Below are positions 44,552 through 54,041 of a DNA stretch of 64,000 bases, in pieces (position 1 is the stretch's first letter; the number at the start of each line of letters is the position of its first letter). The DNA is from Desulfosporosinus sp. (GTDB taxonomy: Bacteria; Bacillota; Desulfitobacteriia; Desulfitobacteriales; Desulfitobacteriaceae): contig JAIMKP010000007.1 of NCBI GenBank assembly GCA_020692355.1, forward strand, positions 1-64,000, given 5' to 3'. The translations under genes and the position numbers were made by a program. The notes beneath the pieces are model-generated. The model worked only from the letters and a program-made list of their open reading frames with translations. It did not search any database and was not told the origin of the DNA.

Positions 44552-46639
44552 TTACAATAACTGAGCCAAATCTTCCGGGTTTGACATGGGGGCCTGACAG
44601 GCGAGCCCTTGGCAGAGATAAGCCATGGTCTGATTAGGATCTACCGGATAATCTTCCACCCAGGGAGTGATACGGGAGACCGTGCCCTCCTGATAGAGAA
44701 TCGTGGCAAAGGGATGAAACCCGAAGAAATAAGCCTTGCGCATTTCGCTGAGACGGGGAGAATCTAAGGGACCGGCTAGCACCAGTTCTTGGGAGGGGCT
44801 GGTGGCAAATTGCAAGGCTTGTAGGAAAGCCGTGTATCCGGAAGGATACTCTGAAAGGGTACTGCGAAATGCCTGAATCTGCTTGCTGGCCTTGTCTTCC
44901 CAACGTCCATCAGCCGTGATCCGGGCTAGGCGCAAAAGGTTTAGGGCGGAAACCGAGTTACCCGAGGGCAGTGCTCCATCGTATACTTCTTTAGGCCGCA
45001 TGAGGAGGGATTCCGCATCCTTTCCGGTTAAGAAATATCCGCCATCCGGATCCGTGAAAAGCTCGTCTTGGTCTTCCTGAAGATCGATGGCAAGACTGAG
45101 GAGATGGGGTTGGCCAGATGCAGCATAAAGTTCGAGAACACTCCCAATAAGGTAGGCATAGTCGCCAAGATAACCTAAATAAGCGATCTCCCCGTCTCTA
45201 TAGCGTGCGAAAAGCCTCCCATCCTCGCGGCGCAGGTGGGTGAGGATAAACTTAAGTGCCTTTTCCGCACGGCCTAAATAGTCACCACCCAAAACTTGTG
45301 CACCTTTGGCCAGAGCAGCGATCATGAGCGCATTCCAGGATGTCAGGATTTTGTCATCCTTATGGGGATGGATTCGTTGTTCCCTGTTAGCAAACAGGGC
45401 TTGGCGGGACGTTTCCAAGCGTTCCTTGAGAGTCGTAAGCGAGAGATGGCTGGTTTGGGCCAGTTTATTAAGATCAGACTTCAACCGATTTGGAATGCTT
45501 TTGCCTTCAAAATTCCCTGAGGTGGTGATATCAAAGGCTTGGCAAAACAGGACGCTCTCTTCCCCCAATGCCCTTTCCACTTCCTCAGGGGACCAAAGGT
45601 AGAACTTTCCCTCAACCCCTTCGGAATCGGCATCTTCGGCTGAGTAAAAAGCGCCTTCCGGAGATGTCATATCCCTTAAGACATAGTAGAAAATCTCCTT
45701 GGCTTGTTGGGCATCTTCTTCCCGCCGGGAAAACTGGTAGCTTTCCAAATAGGCGATGGCGAGCAAGGCATTGTCGTAGAGCATCTTCTCAAAGTGAGGA
45801 ACGAGCCACTCCCGATCCGTGCTGTAGCGACAAAAGCCGAAGCCAATGTGATCCTTAATTCCGCCCTGGCCCATGCTGTCCAGGGTCTTTTGGGCCATCG
45901 CACGGGCTTGGCTCTCTGGATGCTGCAAGCTGTAGCGCAAGAGGAAGCTAAGGGTATGCGGGCTCGGGAACTTGGGGGCACGACCGAACCCTCCATAGCG
46001 TGGGTCGAAGGCTGATTTGAGAGCCTGGTAGGCCTCGTGAATTAAATCCTCTTGCCAGTGGGGCAATTCTTCCTGGCTTAATAATGTTGGGCTCGAAGCA
46101 GGAAGTTTTCGGGCTTTCACCGCAGCCAAGATTTCACGCGCAGATTCCCGCAAGTCGTCCTCTTTGTTTTGCCACAGCGTTCCGACTTGTTCTAGGAGTT
46201 CCATCAAGCCAGGCCGGCCATAACGCTGGTTCTTCGGAAAGTAAGTCCCTGCGAAAAATGGTTCTTTTTCAGGAGTCATGAGAAGGGTCAAAGGCCACCC
46301 CCCGGAACCAGTTAACGCTTGGCAGAATTCCATGTATAGATGATCCACATCAGGCCGCTCTTCCCGGTCAACCTTGATAGAAATGAAATAGCGATTGAGA
46401 AGTGCGGCAACTTCTTGATCCTCGAAAGATTCTTTTTCCATAACGTGACACCAATGGCAAGTGCTATAACCTATACTGAGAAATATCGGTTTATTTTCCT
46501 GTAATGCTTGCGTAAACGTTGCGTCCGTCCAAGGATACCAGTCTACGAGGTTGAAGGCATGCTGAAGGAGATAAGGGCTCTTTTCATTGATTAGCCGGTT
46601 GGGTTTCCTTTTCTGTTGCTCCATGTTCTGTTCCTCCAT
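44552..46639 (-). CDS. YyaL/DUF255 thioredoxin-domain protein
   Basis: 695 residues: an N-terminal thioredoxin-like domain with [14 protein letters not shown] (Cys-x-x-Cys form CHWC) followed by an (alpha/alpha)6-barrel as in N-acylglucosamine 2-epimerase folds ([33 protein letters not shown]). Biochemical role is not established. Two starts, 46639 and 46624, each have the same GGAGGAACAGAACATG context because of a tandem duplication. Confidence 0.88.
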   Translation of the reverse strand: MEEQNMEQQKRKPNRLINEKSPYLLQHAFNLVDWYPWTDATFTQALQENKPIFLSIGYSTCHWCHVMEKESFEDQEVAALLNRYFISIKVDREERPDVDHLYMEFCQALTGSGGWPLTLLMTPEKEPFFAGTYFPKNQRYGRPGLMELLEQVGTLWQNKEDDLRESAREILAAVKARKLPASSPTLLSQEELPHWQEDLIHEAYQALKSAFDPRYGGFGRAPKFPSPHTLSFLLRYSLQHPESQARAMAQKTLDSMGQGGIKDHIGFGFCRYSTDREWLVPHFEKMLYDNALLAIAYLESYQFSRREEDAQQAKEIFYYVLRDMTSPEGAFYSAEDADSEGVEGKFYLWSPEEVERALGEESVLFCQAFDITTSGNFEGKSIPNRLKSDLNKLAQTSHLSLTTLKERLETSRQALFANREQRIHPHKDDKILTSWNALMIAALAKGAQVLGGDYLGRAEKALKFILTHLRREDGRLFARYRDGEIAYLGYLGDYAYLIGSVLELYAASGQPHLLSLAIDLQEDQDELFTDPDGGYFLTGKDAESLLMRPKEVYDGALPSGNSVSALNLLRLARITADGRWEDKASKQIQAFRSTLSEYPSGYTAFLQALQFATSPSQELVLAGPLDSPRLSEMRKAYFFGFHPFATILYQEGTVSRITPWVEDYPVDPNQTMAYLCQGLACQAPMSNPEDLAQLL

Positions 46640-46651
46640 GTTCTGTTCCTC
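46622..46651. repeat. 15-bp tandem duplication of an RBS-start unit
   Basis: On the minus strand GGAGGAACAGAACAT occurs twice in a row, so the YyaL gene has two ribosome-binding sites and two in-frame ATGs 15 bases apart. Confidence 0.75.
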
Positions 46652-47063
46652 CGTTATTATTTGATCTTAGTATTCACGATTCAGATCGGAGAATACGAAC
46701 GTGAACATATAGTAGGAAAACTTCTCTTGATCCCCAATCCTAGGATGGACAAACTGCAAGTGACCGCTCAGGATGCGATCATGCTCGGTGATGAAATTGG
46801 AATCTCCTGACCAACGAGATTTTGCGTAAAAGTTGGAACAAAAAACTGTAGTATAACTGAATAGTATATTGTGAGTTCAACCCTGTCCTGTTATACTCTA
46901 GCTACAGGCCGAGGGAATTTGGAAATTCCGCTTAGGCAAACCACAGGTTGCTAGGGAGAGGGGAGAAGGCGTTTTAGAAAAGAGAAGTGTTAAAGATGGA
47001 AGGTAGAAGTTGTAGGACGTGTCATGGGAGAACGGAAACACAGTGAAGAATGGAGGAACGGTA
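46652..47063. other. Intergenic region before livJ
   Basis: About 410 bases between divergent genes. A short + strand frame ending at 46810 (KLLLIPNPRMDKLQVTAQDA) may be a gene remnant. The segment 46880-46990 has A/T-rich promoter-like sequence and several short inverted repeats, such as GGAATTTGGAAATTCC, but no riboswitch class that I recognise. Confidence 0.4.
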
Positions 47064-48296
47064 GTGAAAAAGTTAGGCCTTGCGGGGTTGCTGATCGCAT
47101 CCCTCGCGCTCAGCGGATGTGGTAGTACAGGTGCTGGTGCAGGTACAGGGACAACGACGAACAAAGAACAGAAAACTGTCAAAGTGGGTATTATTGACAC
47201 CTATACCGGGGGAGCAGCCACCTATGCCAAAGATGCATTGGATGGGTTTAAGCTAGCTGCCACCGAAACGGCTGAAAAAGGCGGCCCCAAGATTGAGTTT
47301 GTCACCCGGGATGATGAGTTTAAAGTCGACAAGGCCACGAACTGGGCCAAAGAACTGGTCATGCGGGAGCGGGTTGATATTTTAGCCGGGACGATCAATA
47401 GTGCCGGTTCTTTGGCAGTTTCTCAATATGCGAAGGAAAACAAGATCCCTTTTATTGTTTGGGGAGGAATGAGTGATAAGATCACCGGGGCCGCTGGGCA
47501 TCGTTATGTTTTCAGCACCTTGCCCAACACGGCGGTTATTGGCAAAGCTGGAGCGGTACAGATGTCGAAACTCCCCTATAAGAAGTATTGGCTGGCGGGC
47601 AGTGACTACGAGTACGGGCATTCTGTGGTGAACAACTTCTGGGCCAACCTGGAGAAAATGGCACCGGGTGTGAGCAAAGCCGGAGAATCTTGGTGGCGGG
47701 TCGGCGAGACTGATTTCACCCCTTACATTAATAAGATTCGCAGTACCAAGCCGGATGCCTTGGTCGTGGGGACAGGTGGAGGCGACATGGTGGCCTTTAT
47801 GAAAGCTATTACTACTACAGGATTAGCTAAGGATATCCCGGTGTGGGTGCATACCGCCACCGATTTAAGTACGCTGGCTCCTTTAGGCAACGAGGCCCCG
47901 GAAGGGGTTATGGGAACCAATCCTTATTTTGCCTACTATCCAGATACTCCTGAAAACAAGGCGTTTGTGGACGCTTTCAAAAAGGCTTATAACCGTGAAC
48001 CAGCTGCTTTTGCCATCTATGGCTACATGAGCGGTAAATTTCTCGCTCAAGCAATCCAGAAAGCGGGTAGCATGGATAAGGAAAAAATCGTCGATGCCCT
48101 GGAAGGGTTGAGCATTGATACACCAGTTGGCAAAGCCACCTTGCGCAAGGAAGACCATCAGGTCATGCTGCCGATGTTCTACGGAACCACCGCTAAGGTG
48201 GGAGGCAAAATGATGGCTAAGGATATTGTCACCTTGCCTGCTGAGCAGATTATACCATCAGCGGCAGAGGTCTTGAAGTCCCGAGAGAAAAAATAG
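47064..48296 (+). CDS. livJ: Branched-chain-amino-acid-type ABC substrate-binding lipoprotein
   Basis: Type I periplasmic binding protein, 410 residues, with lipobox ALSGC near residue 20, a Gly/Thr linker and the KVGIIDTYTGG first strand of the family; GTINSAGSLAV and the AIYGYMSGKFLAQAI helix follow. GTG at 47064 has GGAGG 8 bases upstream. It heads a complete livJHMGF set. The family also binds amides, urea and aromatic acids, so the ligand is open. Confidence 0.88.
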   Translation: MKKLGLAGLLIASLALSGCGSTGAGAGTGTTTNKEQKTVKVGIIDTYTGGAATYAKDALDGFKLAATETAEKGGPKIEFVTRDDEFKVDKATNWAKELVMRERVDILAGTINSAGSLAVSQYAKENKIPFIVWGGMSDKITGAAGHRYVFSTLPNTAVIGKAGAVQMSKLPYKKYWLAGSDYEYGHSVVNNFWANLEKMAPGVSKAGESWWRVGETDFTPYINKIRSTKPDALVVGTGGGDMVAFMKAITTTGLAKDIPVWVHTATDLSTLAPLGNEAPEGVMGTNPYFAYYPDTPENKAFVDAFKKAYNREPAAFAIYGYMSGKFLAQAIQKAGSMDKEKIVDALEGLSIDTPVGKATLRKEDHQVMLPMFYGTTAKVGGKMMAKDIVTLPAEQIIPSAAEVLKSREKK

Positions 48297-48309
48297 GGGA
48301 GAAAAGGCC

Positions 48310-49188
48310 ATGGACTTTGCAACATTTGCCAGCCAGTTTCTGATCGGGTTAAGCCGAGGGATGATCTTCTTTATTGTCTCGGCTGGCTTGACCTTGGTTT
48401 TCGGAGTCTTACGGGTTTCCAATTTCGCGCATGGCTCCCTTTACATGTTAGGAGCTTTCCTCGCCTATACGGCTATTCTTTGGTTAGGACAGGGAGAAGC
48501 TGGGTTTTGGCTGGCGCTCCTGATTGCTCCGCTTGCTGTAGCAGTCATTGCCCTAGTCATCGAACGGGGACTGCTCCGCTTTATTTACAAACGAGAGCAC
48601 CTCATGCAGATGCTGTTAACCTATTCTCTGGTGCTGATTTTTGGGGATTTGGTGAAAATGGTTTGGGGATCGGATTACAAATCCCTTCCTGTTCCCCAAG
48701 CCCTTACCGGTTCCTTTCATTTTCTAGAGGCCAATCTCCCCGTATATAATGCATTTTTGTTGCTTATCGGGCCGCTGGTCGCCCTCGGACTTTGGTTCTT
48801 CCTCTTTAGGACGCATTTGGGTAAGCTTTGCCGGGCGACGGCAGCGGATCGGGAAATGGTGGATGTACTCGGCCAGAATAGTACCTGGATCTTCGCGCTG
48901 GTGTTTGCTTTGGGGGGCTGGCTGGCTGGTTTAGGGGGTGCCTTGATTGCCCCGACGGTAAATATTGCCATGGGAATGGATGCGAACATCATCATTTATG
49001 CCTTTTTGATCGTGGTTGTCGGAGGGCTTGGGAATGTTTGGGGTGCCCTCATCAGCTCTTTGATCATGGGGGTTGGGGAATCTTTAGGGGTACTTTTTAT
49101 CCCGGATTTTGCGATTATCCTACCCTATCTTATTGCAGGTGTATTGTTGATTATCCGGCCGTCCGGTCTCTTGCGATCGGCATGGTAA
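48310..49188 (+). CDS. livH: ABC permease LivH
   Basis: 292-residue membrane permease of the branched-chain amino acid type, with GLTLVFGVLRVSNFAHGSLYMLGAF at the N-terminus (split across the second helix) and the EAA-like RATAADREMVDVLGQN loop that contacts the ATPase. Located 13 bases after livJ. Confidence 0.9.
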   Translation: MDFATFASQFLIGLSRGMIFFIVSAGLTLVFGVLRVSNFAHGSLYMLGAFLAYTAILWLGQGEAGFWLALLIAPLAVAVIALVIERGLLRFIYKREHLMQMLLTYSLVLIFGDLVKMVWGSDYKSLPVPQALTGSFHFLEANLPVYNAFLLLIGPLVALGLWFFLFRTHLGKLCRATAADREMVDVLGQNSTWIFALVFALGGWLAGLGGALIAPTVNIAMGMDANIIIYAFLIVVVGGLGNVWGALISSLIMGVGESLGVLFIPDFAIILPYLIAGVLLIIRPSGLLRSAW

Positions 49189-49200
49189 GGAGGTGGGAGG

Positions 49201-50184
49201 ATGTCTTGTAGTTATTCGACAGTTCGAGCGGAGAAGCGCGTGCAGAAGAGGAGCCTTGTCCTCCGTCTGGCTCTGATAGGGTTGGTTTTATTTTTTTTGA
49301 TTCTGCCTTCTTTCTTATCGCCCTATGCGCTGTATCTCATGGCGACGATCTTTACGACCGCGCTGTTGGCTACGAGTCTTAACTTGGTTTTAGGTTATGG
49401 GGGTCTGATGCATCTGCATCATGCCGTATTTTACGGGGTTGGAGCCTATGCAGTGGCGATTTTAATGACCAAGACCGCCCTGCCCTTTTGGGCGGCAGCC
49501 ATCATTGCGCCCTTTGCTGCGGCGCTGGTGGCCCTGTTGATTGGTTGGTTTTCCGTACGGCTGCGAGGACTCTATTTTGGCATGCTGACCTTGGCGCTGG
49601 GACAGCTGGTGTGGGCCATTGTCTATCGCTGGAATGCCTTGACAGGCGGGGATGACGGGATCCATGCTATCCCGGTGCCAGAAGTTTTGACTTCCCTGAA
49701 TGCGTCTTATTACCTAACCTTGATCGTCTTGGTGCTCTCTCTTTTGGTCTTATTTGCCATCGTGAAATCCCCGTTTGGGTTAATTTTGACAGCTGCCCGG
49801 GATAACATCCCACGGACGGGCAGTATCGGCGTCAACGTCAAGCGACATCAATTGGCCGCGTTTGTCATCGCTGGGTTCTTCGCCGGGATCGCCGGAGTTT
49901 TGTTTATTGTAATTGACCGCTCCGTTGCTCCCTCGCTTCTTTATTGGAACAAGTCTGCTGAAGTGCTGATCATGTGTTTAATGGGCGGGATGGGTACGTT
50001 CTTAGGCCCAAGCCTTGGTGCAGCCCTGCTTGTTCTTCTGTCGATGGTCGTTGGGGTCTATACCGAATACTGGCTTTTAGTCCTCGGCCTGATCCTGCTC
50101 GTGCTGGTTCTCTTCCTGCCCCAGGGTATCCTGGGTTTTGTGTCCGGCAAACTGAAATCTGCCAGCCGGAAAGAGGTGGATTGA
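49201..50184 (+). CDS. livM: ABC permease LivM
   Basis: 327-residue second permease of the same transporter. SLNLVLGYGGLMHLHHAVFYG and the LTAARDNIPRTGSIGVNV coupling loop identify LivM. ATG at 49201 follows AAGGAGGTGGGAGG. Confidence 0.9.
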   Translation: MSCSYSTVRAEKRVQKRSLVLRLALIGLVLFFLILPSFLSPYALYLMATIFTTALLATSLNLVLGYGGLMHLHHAVFYGVGAYAVAILMTKTALPFWAAAIIAPFAAALVALLIGWFSVRLRGLYFGMLTLALGQLVWAIVYRWNALTGGDDGIHAIPVPEVLTSLNASYYLTLIVLVLSLLVLFAIVKSPFGLILTAARDNIPRTGSIGVNVKRHQLAAFVIAGFFAGIAGVLFIVIDRSVAPSLLYWNKSAEVLIMCLMGGMGTFLGPSLGAALLVLLSMVVGVYTEYWLLVLGLILLVLVLFLPQGILGFVSGKLKSASRKEVD

Positions 50185-50185
50185 G

Positions 50186-50923
50186 ATGTTGCGTGTTGAC
50201 AAAGTCCGTAAGGCTTTTCAGGGGTTCCAAGCGGTCGCGGACGCGAATCTTACGGTTCCTTCCGGAATGGTGACAGCAGTGATCGGACCTAATGGGGCCG
50301 GGAAGTCCACTTTGTTCAATTTGATCACGGGGCATCTGCAGTCTGATTCCGGGCAGATCCTGTTCCAGGAGGAGAATATTGCCGGACTTCCCCCGCATGC
50401 GATAACCCGCAAGGGGATCGGTCGCTCGTTTCAGCTCATCAACATCTTCCAGCGGTTAACGGTGTTTGAAAATATCAAGGCAGCGCTGATCGCGCGTGAA
50501 GGAAAAACCATGAATTTCTTTCTTCCCGCACGCCGGTTGTTCAATGATGAGGTGTGGGATATTCTAGGGGAATTCGGGCTTGCTGATTTCGCAGAGAGAA
50601 GCGCAAGCCTCATGTCATACGGGGATCAGAAAGTTTTGGAAATCGCCATTGCGCTGGCGACTAAGCCTAAGCTTCTCCTTTTAGATGAACCCACGGCGGG
50701 TATGTCTCCAGAGGAAACTCGGAAAATTGTTCAGTTAATTAAAAGGCTTTCATGTGACCAGGGATTGACGATCTTGCTCACTGAGCATGACATGGAGCTT
50801 GTGTTCGATGTCGCTCAACGGATCATGGTTCTGCACCAAGGCCGGACGATTGCCGAAGGGTTGCCGGAGGATGTCCGTCGCGATGCCGGAGTTCGAAGCG
50901 CTTACTTGGGTGAGGCGATCTAA
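50186..50923 (+). CDS. livG: ABC ATPase LivG
   Basis: 245-residue ATP-binding subunit: Walker A GPNGAGKST, the LMSYGDQKVLEIAIAL signature (SYGDQ, common in LivG), Walker B LLLLDEP and the switch His in TEHDM. It starts one base after livM ends. Confidence 0.92.
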   Translation: MLRVDKVRKAFQGFQAVADANLTVPSGMVTAVIGPNGAGKSTLFNLITGHLQSDSGQILFQEENIAGLPPHAITRKGIGRSFQLINIFQRLTVFENIKAALIAREGKTMNFFLPARRLFNDEVWDILGEFGLADFAERSASLMSYGDQKVLEIAIALATKPKLLLLDEPTAGMSPEETRKIVQLIKRLSCDQGLTILLTEHDMELVFDVAQRIMVLHQGRTIAEGLPEDVRRDAGVRSAYLGEAI

Positions 50924-50964
50924 GGTTTTCAGGTTGCCATGAAAGGGATGTGGGGGACAGAAGG

Positions 50965-51660
50965 ATGTTGGATGTTCAGAACATACATACTTATTATGGC
51001 TTAAGTCATGTGTTGTTTGGAGTTTCTCTTGTAGTAAAAGAAGGGGAAGCAGTGGCTCTTTTGGGTCGGAACGGGGTGGGGAAAACCACGACACTGACAA
51101 GTATCATCGGCCTAACTCCCCCGCGCCAAGGGCATATCCTCTTTCGCCGGCAGAGCCTCAACAAGGTGCCTACGCGGCGTATGGTTGATTTGGGGATTTG
51201 CTTTGTTCCTGACAGCCGCCGGATTTTCCCGGATTTGACCGTGCGGGAGAATCTGGAGGTGGCTCAAGGGGCACGGTCGAAAGGGGAGTGGACGCTCAAG
51301 CGAGTGTATGCGTGGTTTCCTGTCCTCGAAAAATATGCCAAACGGCGCGGTGGGAACCTAAGCGGCGGGGAACAGCAGATGCTGGCGATTGGCAGGGCTT
51401 TGTTGGGAAACCCGAAATTATTGATTTTGGATGAGCCGACAGAAGGCTTGGCACCCTTGGTGGTCAAGGAACTGGAGGATCAGATCTTTAAACTGAAGCG
51501 AGAGGGAATGTCCATCCTGCTGGCAGAACAAAACTTGAAATCGGCTTTAAAAATTGCTGACCGTTGTTATATCTTAGAAAAGGGCCAGGTACGCTATGAA
51601 GGTCCAGCCGCTAATCTCCAGGAAAACGACGACATTCGGGCCAAATACCTTCTAGTCTAA
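50965..51660 (+). CDS. livF: ABC ATPase LivF
   Basis: 231-residue second ATPase: Walker A GRNGVGKTT, LSGGEQQMLAIGRAL signature, Walker B LLILDEP, AEQNL switch. ATG at 50965 has GGGGGACAGAAGG before it; the frame opens at GTG 50950. Completes the transporter. Confidence 0.92.
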   Translation: MLDVQNIHTYYGLSHVLFGVSLVVKEGEAVALLGRNGVGKTTTLTSIIGLTPPRQGHILFRRQSLNKVPTRRMVDLGICFVPDSRRIFPDLTVRENLEVAQGARSKGEWTLKRVYAWFPVLEKYAKRRGGNLSGGEQQMLAIGRALLGNPKLLILDEPTEGLAPLVVKELEDQIFKLKREGMSILLAEQNLKSALKIADRCYILEKGQVRYEGPAANLQENDDIRAKYLLV

Positions 51661-51769
51661 GTTTGCTCATCCCGGGCACTGACAACCGTTCGTGGACAGG
51701 CATGGTCGAATCCGTTATGATCAGAGCGGAGATGCCATGCTTGTATGTTTGAAAAGGGGGAACTTGACG

Positions 51770-52504
51770 ATGCAAGGTAAAGTCGCTTTGATTACAGGCG
51801 GAGGAACAGGGATCGGTCGGGCTGTCGCGCTCCGTTTAGCGCAGGAAGGAGCGTATATCGCCATTAATTATTCCCGTTCCGAACAAGAGGCCTTGACAGT
51901 CCAAAGCGAAGTTGAAGCCTTGGGCTGCAAGGCCAAGGCTTTTCGGGCGGATGTCGCTGATGATGCGGCGGTGCGCCCCATGATCGCGGCGGTGATTCAG
52001 GAGTTTGGACATCTCGATATCCTCGTGAACAATGCGGGGATGACGCATTTTGTGGAGCACGCTGATTTAGACGGGCTAAGAGACGAATACTGGGATGATA
52101 TGATTAACGTTAATGTCAAAGGCTTATTTCACTGCTGCAGGGCAGCTGCTCCAGAACTCAAAAAGCAGCGGGGATGCATCGTGAACATTACCTCCATCGC
52201 TGGGATTACGGGGTTGGGAAGTTCAATTGCCTATGCGGCTTCGAAGGCTGCCGCGATCAGCGTCACGAAGTCTTTGGCCAGGGTTTTGGCCCCAGAGGTA
52301 CGGGTAAATGCGGTGGCTCCTGGAATTGTGCAAACGCGCTGGGTCGCCGGACAGGACGAGCATATCAAGCGTCTGGCGGAGGGCACGCCGTTGGGCGGTG
52401 TGGCCGCTCCGGATGATGTGGCTGAAGTGGTGTTTTCCCTGATCGCCAATGCCCGTTTCGTAACCGGGCAAAATATCGTCGTCGACGGGGGGATGTTTAT
52501 TTAG
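51770..52504 (+). CDS. Short-chain dehydrogenase/reductase (FabG-like)
   Basis: NAD(P)-dependent oxidoreductase, 244 residues: cofactor motif TGGGTGIG, NNAG, catalytic Ser in NITSIAG and the YAASK tyrosine-lysine pair, GQNIVVDGG end. ATG at 51770 follows AAAAGGGGGA. It lies 110 bases after livF and may act on the imported compound; substrate unknown. Its stop overlaps the end of the convergent GDT1-like gene by 8 bases, without a terminator between them. Confidence 0.88.
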   Translation: MQGKVALITGGGTGIGRAVALRLAQEGAYIAINYSRSEQEALTVQSEVEALGCKAKAFRADVADDAAVRPMIAAVIQEFGHLDILVNNAGMTHFVEHADLDGLRDEYWDDMINVNVKGLFHCCRAAAPELKKQRGCIVNITSIAGITGLGSSIAYAASKAAAISVTKSLARVLAPEVRVNAVAPGIVQTRWVAGQDEHIKRLAEGTPLGGVAAPDDVAEVVFSLIANARFVTGQNIVVDGGMFI

Positions 52505-53063
52505 CGGACAAAGCGGAATAGAGGCCAACCAGCCCGAAACCGATAAAGATTAGGGCCGAGATCCACTTGACCAGCCGCTCTGGAATGCGCTTGCCGGCAA
52601 TGACCCCAACGTAAATCCCAAGGGCATCAGCTATGAGCATCCCGGTGGTTGTTCCCATGAGGGTGGCTAAGGGGTTTTCGTAACGGGCGGCTAAGGCTAC
52701 CGTGGCCAGTTGGGTTTTGTCTCCCATTTCAGCGAAAAAGAAAGCGATCGCCACGGTGATGACCGGGCTGATGACAAGCTTTCTTTTTTCTTCTCCCTCC
52801 AGGGTATCTCCGCGTATCGTCCAGAGCCCAAAAAAAATAAAGGATATTGCGGCAATAAGTTTTATGAGGCCGAAGTTGAGGGATGTGCCGAGAAAGGTTC
52901 CTAAAGCCACGGCCAGCGCGTGGTTTAGGATGGTCGCCCAGAGCACGCCCCAGAGTACGGAGCGCGCTGGGAAGCGAGTGGCCATCGCCATGGCCAGGAG
53001 CTGAGTCTTATCCCCCATTTCAGCGAGTACAACCATGATCATAGCACCCAGAAAAACACTCAT
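52497..53063 (-). CDS. TMEM165/GDT1-family Mn2+ exporter
   Basis: 188-residue membrane protein with two copies of the family signature EMGDKTQ (about residues 15 and 112) in a two-fold repeat of three helices each. Bacterial members export manganese. A yybP-ykoY-type riboswitch lies in its leader, which supports that role. ATG at 53063 follows AAAGGAG. Confidence 0.9.
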   Translation of the reverse strand: MSVFLGAMIMVVLAEMGDKTQLLAMAMATRFPARSVLWGVLWATILNHALAVALGTFLGTSLNFGLIKLIAAISFIFFGLWTIRGDTLEGEEKRKLVISPVITVAIAFFFAEMGDKTQLATVALAARYENPLATLMGTTTGMLIADALGIYVGVIAGKRIPERLVKWISALIFIGFGLVGLYSALSAK

Positions 53064-53147
53064 TAAGATACTCCTTTGTTTCAGTTTTTGTTAGTTTTCC
53101 CAATCTCCGTAGAATCCAGAACCTGAAAATCCACAGAAAGGTTCTAT

Positions 53148-53199
53148 AATTAAAATAGAGACCTTTAACAAAAGCCTAAAGGCTCTCGTTAAAGGTCTC
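53148..53199 (-). terminator. Riboswitch expression-platform terminator (GDT1 leader)
   Basis: GAGACCTTTAAC/GTTAAAGGTCTC is a perfect 12-bp stem followed by TATTTTAATT on the minus strand. Its left arm is the 3' strand of the aptamer, so the two folds compete. Confidence 0.8.
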
Positions 53200-53305
53200 G
53201 CTCATTGGCTTAAGCCAACGGTGAAGCCAGGATTAAATCCAGCATTAAATCCAGCATGTTGACTTCACCTCCATCTCGTTCGATGGAGCTACTCCCCTTC
53301 AGTGC
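53160..53305 (-). ncRNA. yybP-ykoY manganese riboswitch (GDT1 leader)
   Basis: Minus strand: GAAGGGGAGTAGC at 53300-53288, GTCAACATGCTGG at 53259-53247 and GAGACCTTT near 53199, in the order and form of the yybP-ykoY class, which senses Mn2+. It precedes a Mn exporter, the classic target. By family precedent Mn binding favours read-through. Confidence 0.88.
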
Positions 53306-53330
53306 CAGTTTACTGGGAAACTAGTTCGGT

Positions 53331-53336
53331 TGTCAA
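53331..53336 (-). promoter_or_regulatory. -35 element before the GDT1 riboswitch
   Basis: A perfect TTGACA on the minus strand; the matching -10 (near GTAAAC) is weak, so the promoter is only probable. Confidence 0.45.
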
Positions 53337-53384
53337 GCACGCAGGCTAATACAGGTTACGTTTTCCTGGGGCGGTTGGTGAGTT

Positions 53385-53732
53385 TCATTTGTCGCCTTCC
53401 TCGGGGACGATACAGATAAAGCGGAACTCCTCTTCCCCCCGGTTTAAGAATTGATGGATTGCATCACCTGGCACATAAGCAAAGGATCCCGCTTGGAGCA
53501 GGTGATCCACTCCATCCAAGTGGAGCGTTCCCTGTCCGCTGACGATATAGTTGATATGGGGCCAGGGATGGCTGTGCCGAGGGGAATACCCTCCTTCCCC
53601 AAGTTCAAACAAGCGCATCACCCAGCCGTCCCAGCCGTCTTGGGATGAGATCAGAACCTTCTTGAGGACATTCTTCATGAGATCATTGTCAATTCGTGTG
53701 CCGAGTGTTTCCTTAACGTGGCCGACAGGCAT
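53385..53732 (-). CDS. Small cupin-domain protein
   Basis: 115-residue single cupin: RHSHPWPHINYIVSG and PGDAIHQFLN carry the metal-binding His/Glu-type residues of the two cupin motifs. ATG at 53732 lies 8 bases after AAGGAGG; an ATG two codons earlier is too close. Metal-dependent small-molecule binding or catalysis is likely; function unknown. It lies between two Mn-type riboswitches. Confidence 0.8.
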   Translation of the reverse strand: MPVGHVKETLGTRIDNDLMKNVLKKVLISSQDGWDGWVMRLFELGEGGYSPRHSHPWPHINYIVSGQGTLHLDGVDHLLQAGSFAYVPGDAIHQFLNRGEEEFRFICIVPEEGDK

Positions 53733-53838
53733 GATCATTCCTCCTTTTTTGTTCACCACTAGATTGTGAGTAGTTTACGTATCTCGACCCCCTTGTCCGT
53801 ATTATAAGAGATTTTTGTTTACTTGACGACTATCCCCC

Positions 53839-53866
53839 TTGACAATTTTTTAGAATTTGATATGAT
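53839..53866 (+). promoter_or_regulatory. Promoter of the pspA leader
   Basis: TTGACA at 53839-53844 and TATGAT at 53861-53866 with a 16-base spacer, about 30 bases before the riboswitch. Confidence 0.75.
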
Positions 53867-53889
53867 AATGCCTGTAACAAGTGAATGTC

Positions 53890-54016
53890 TAAGCTCCGTG
53901 TTAAGGGGAGTAGCGAACGGCAGAAATGTCGTGGATAGCGTCGACATACGGCTTTGGACGAAGAAGCCCGGCCTATCCCCAGATGATGGTTGCAAGACCT
54001 TACCCAAAGGGTGAGG
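53890..54016 (+). ncRNA. yybP-ykoY manganese riboswitch (pspA leader)
   Basis: TTAAGGGGAGTAGCG at 53901, GTCGACATACGGC at 53940 and GCAAGACCTTACC at 53992 are the conserved segments of the yybP-ykoY class; TAAGG pairs with CCTTA to close the aptamer. The next + strand genes are pspA and a Tim44-like gene, not an exporter. Confidence 0.85.
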
Positions 54017-54025
54017 TCTTTTTGC
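53994..54025 (+). terminator. Riboswitch terminator before pspA
   Basis: AAGACCTTACCC/GGGTGAGGTCTT with loop AAA, then TTTG. The left arm is the aptamer 3' strand. Confidence 0.85.
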
Positions 54026-54041
54026 GTACAATGAACGCAAC

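Noticed and set aside
46616-46810. Short + strand frame before livJ as a gene
   Set aside because: Its start overlaps the YyaL start region and there is no ribosome-binding site; only the last part looks protein-like, so it is listed just as a possible remnant.
46880-46990. Possible riboswitch before livJ (GGCAAACCAC segment similar to c-di-GMP-I)
   Set aside because: Only a short match; the other conserved segments and the expected stems are missing.
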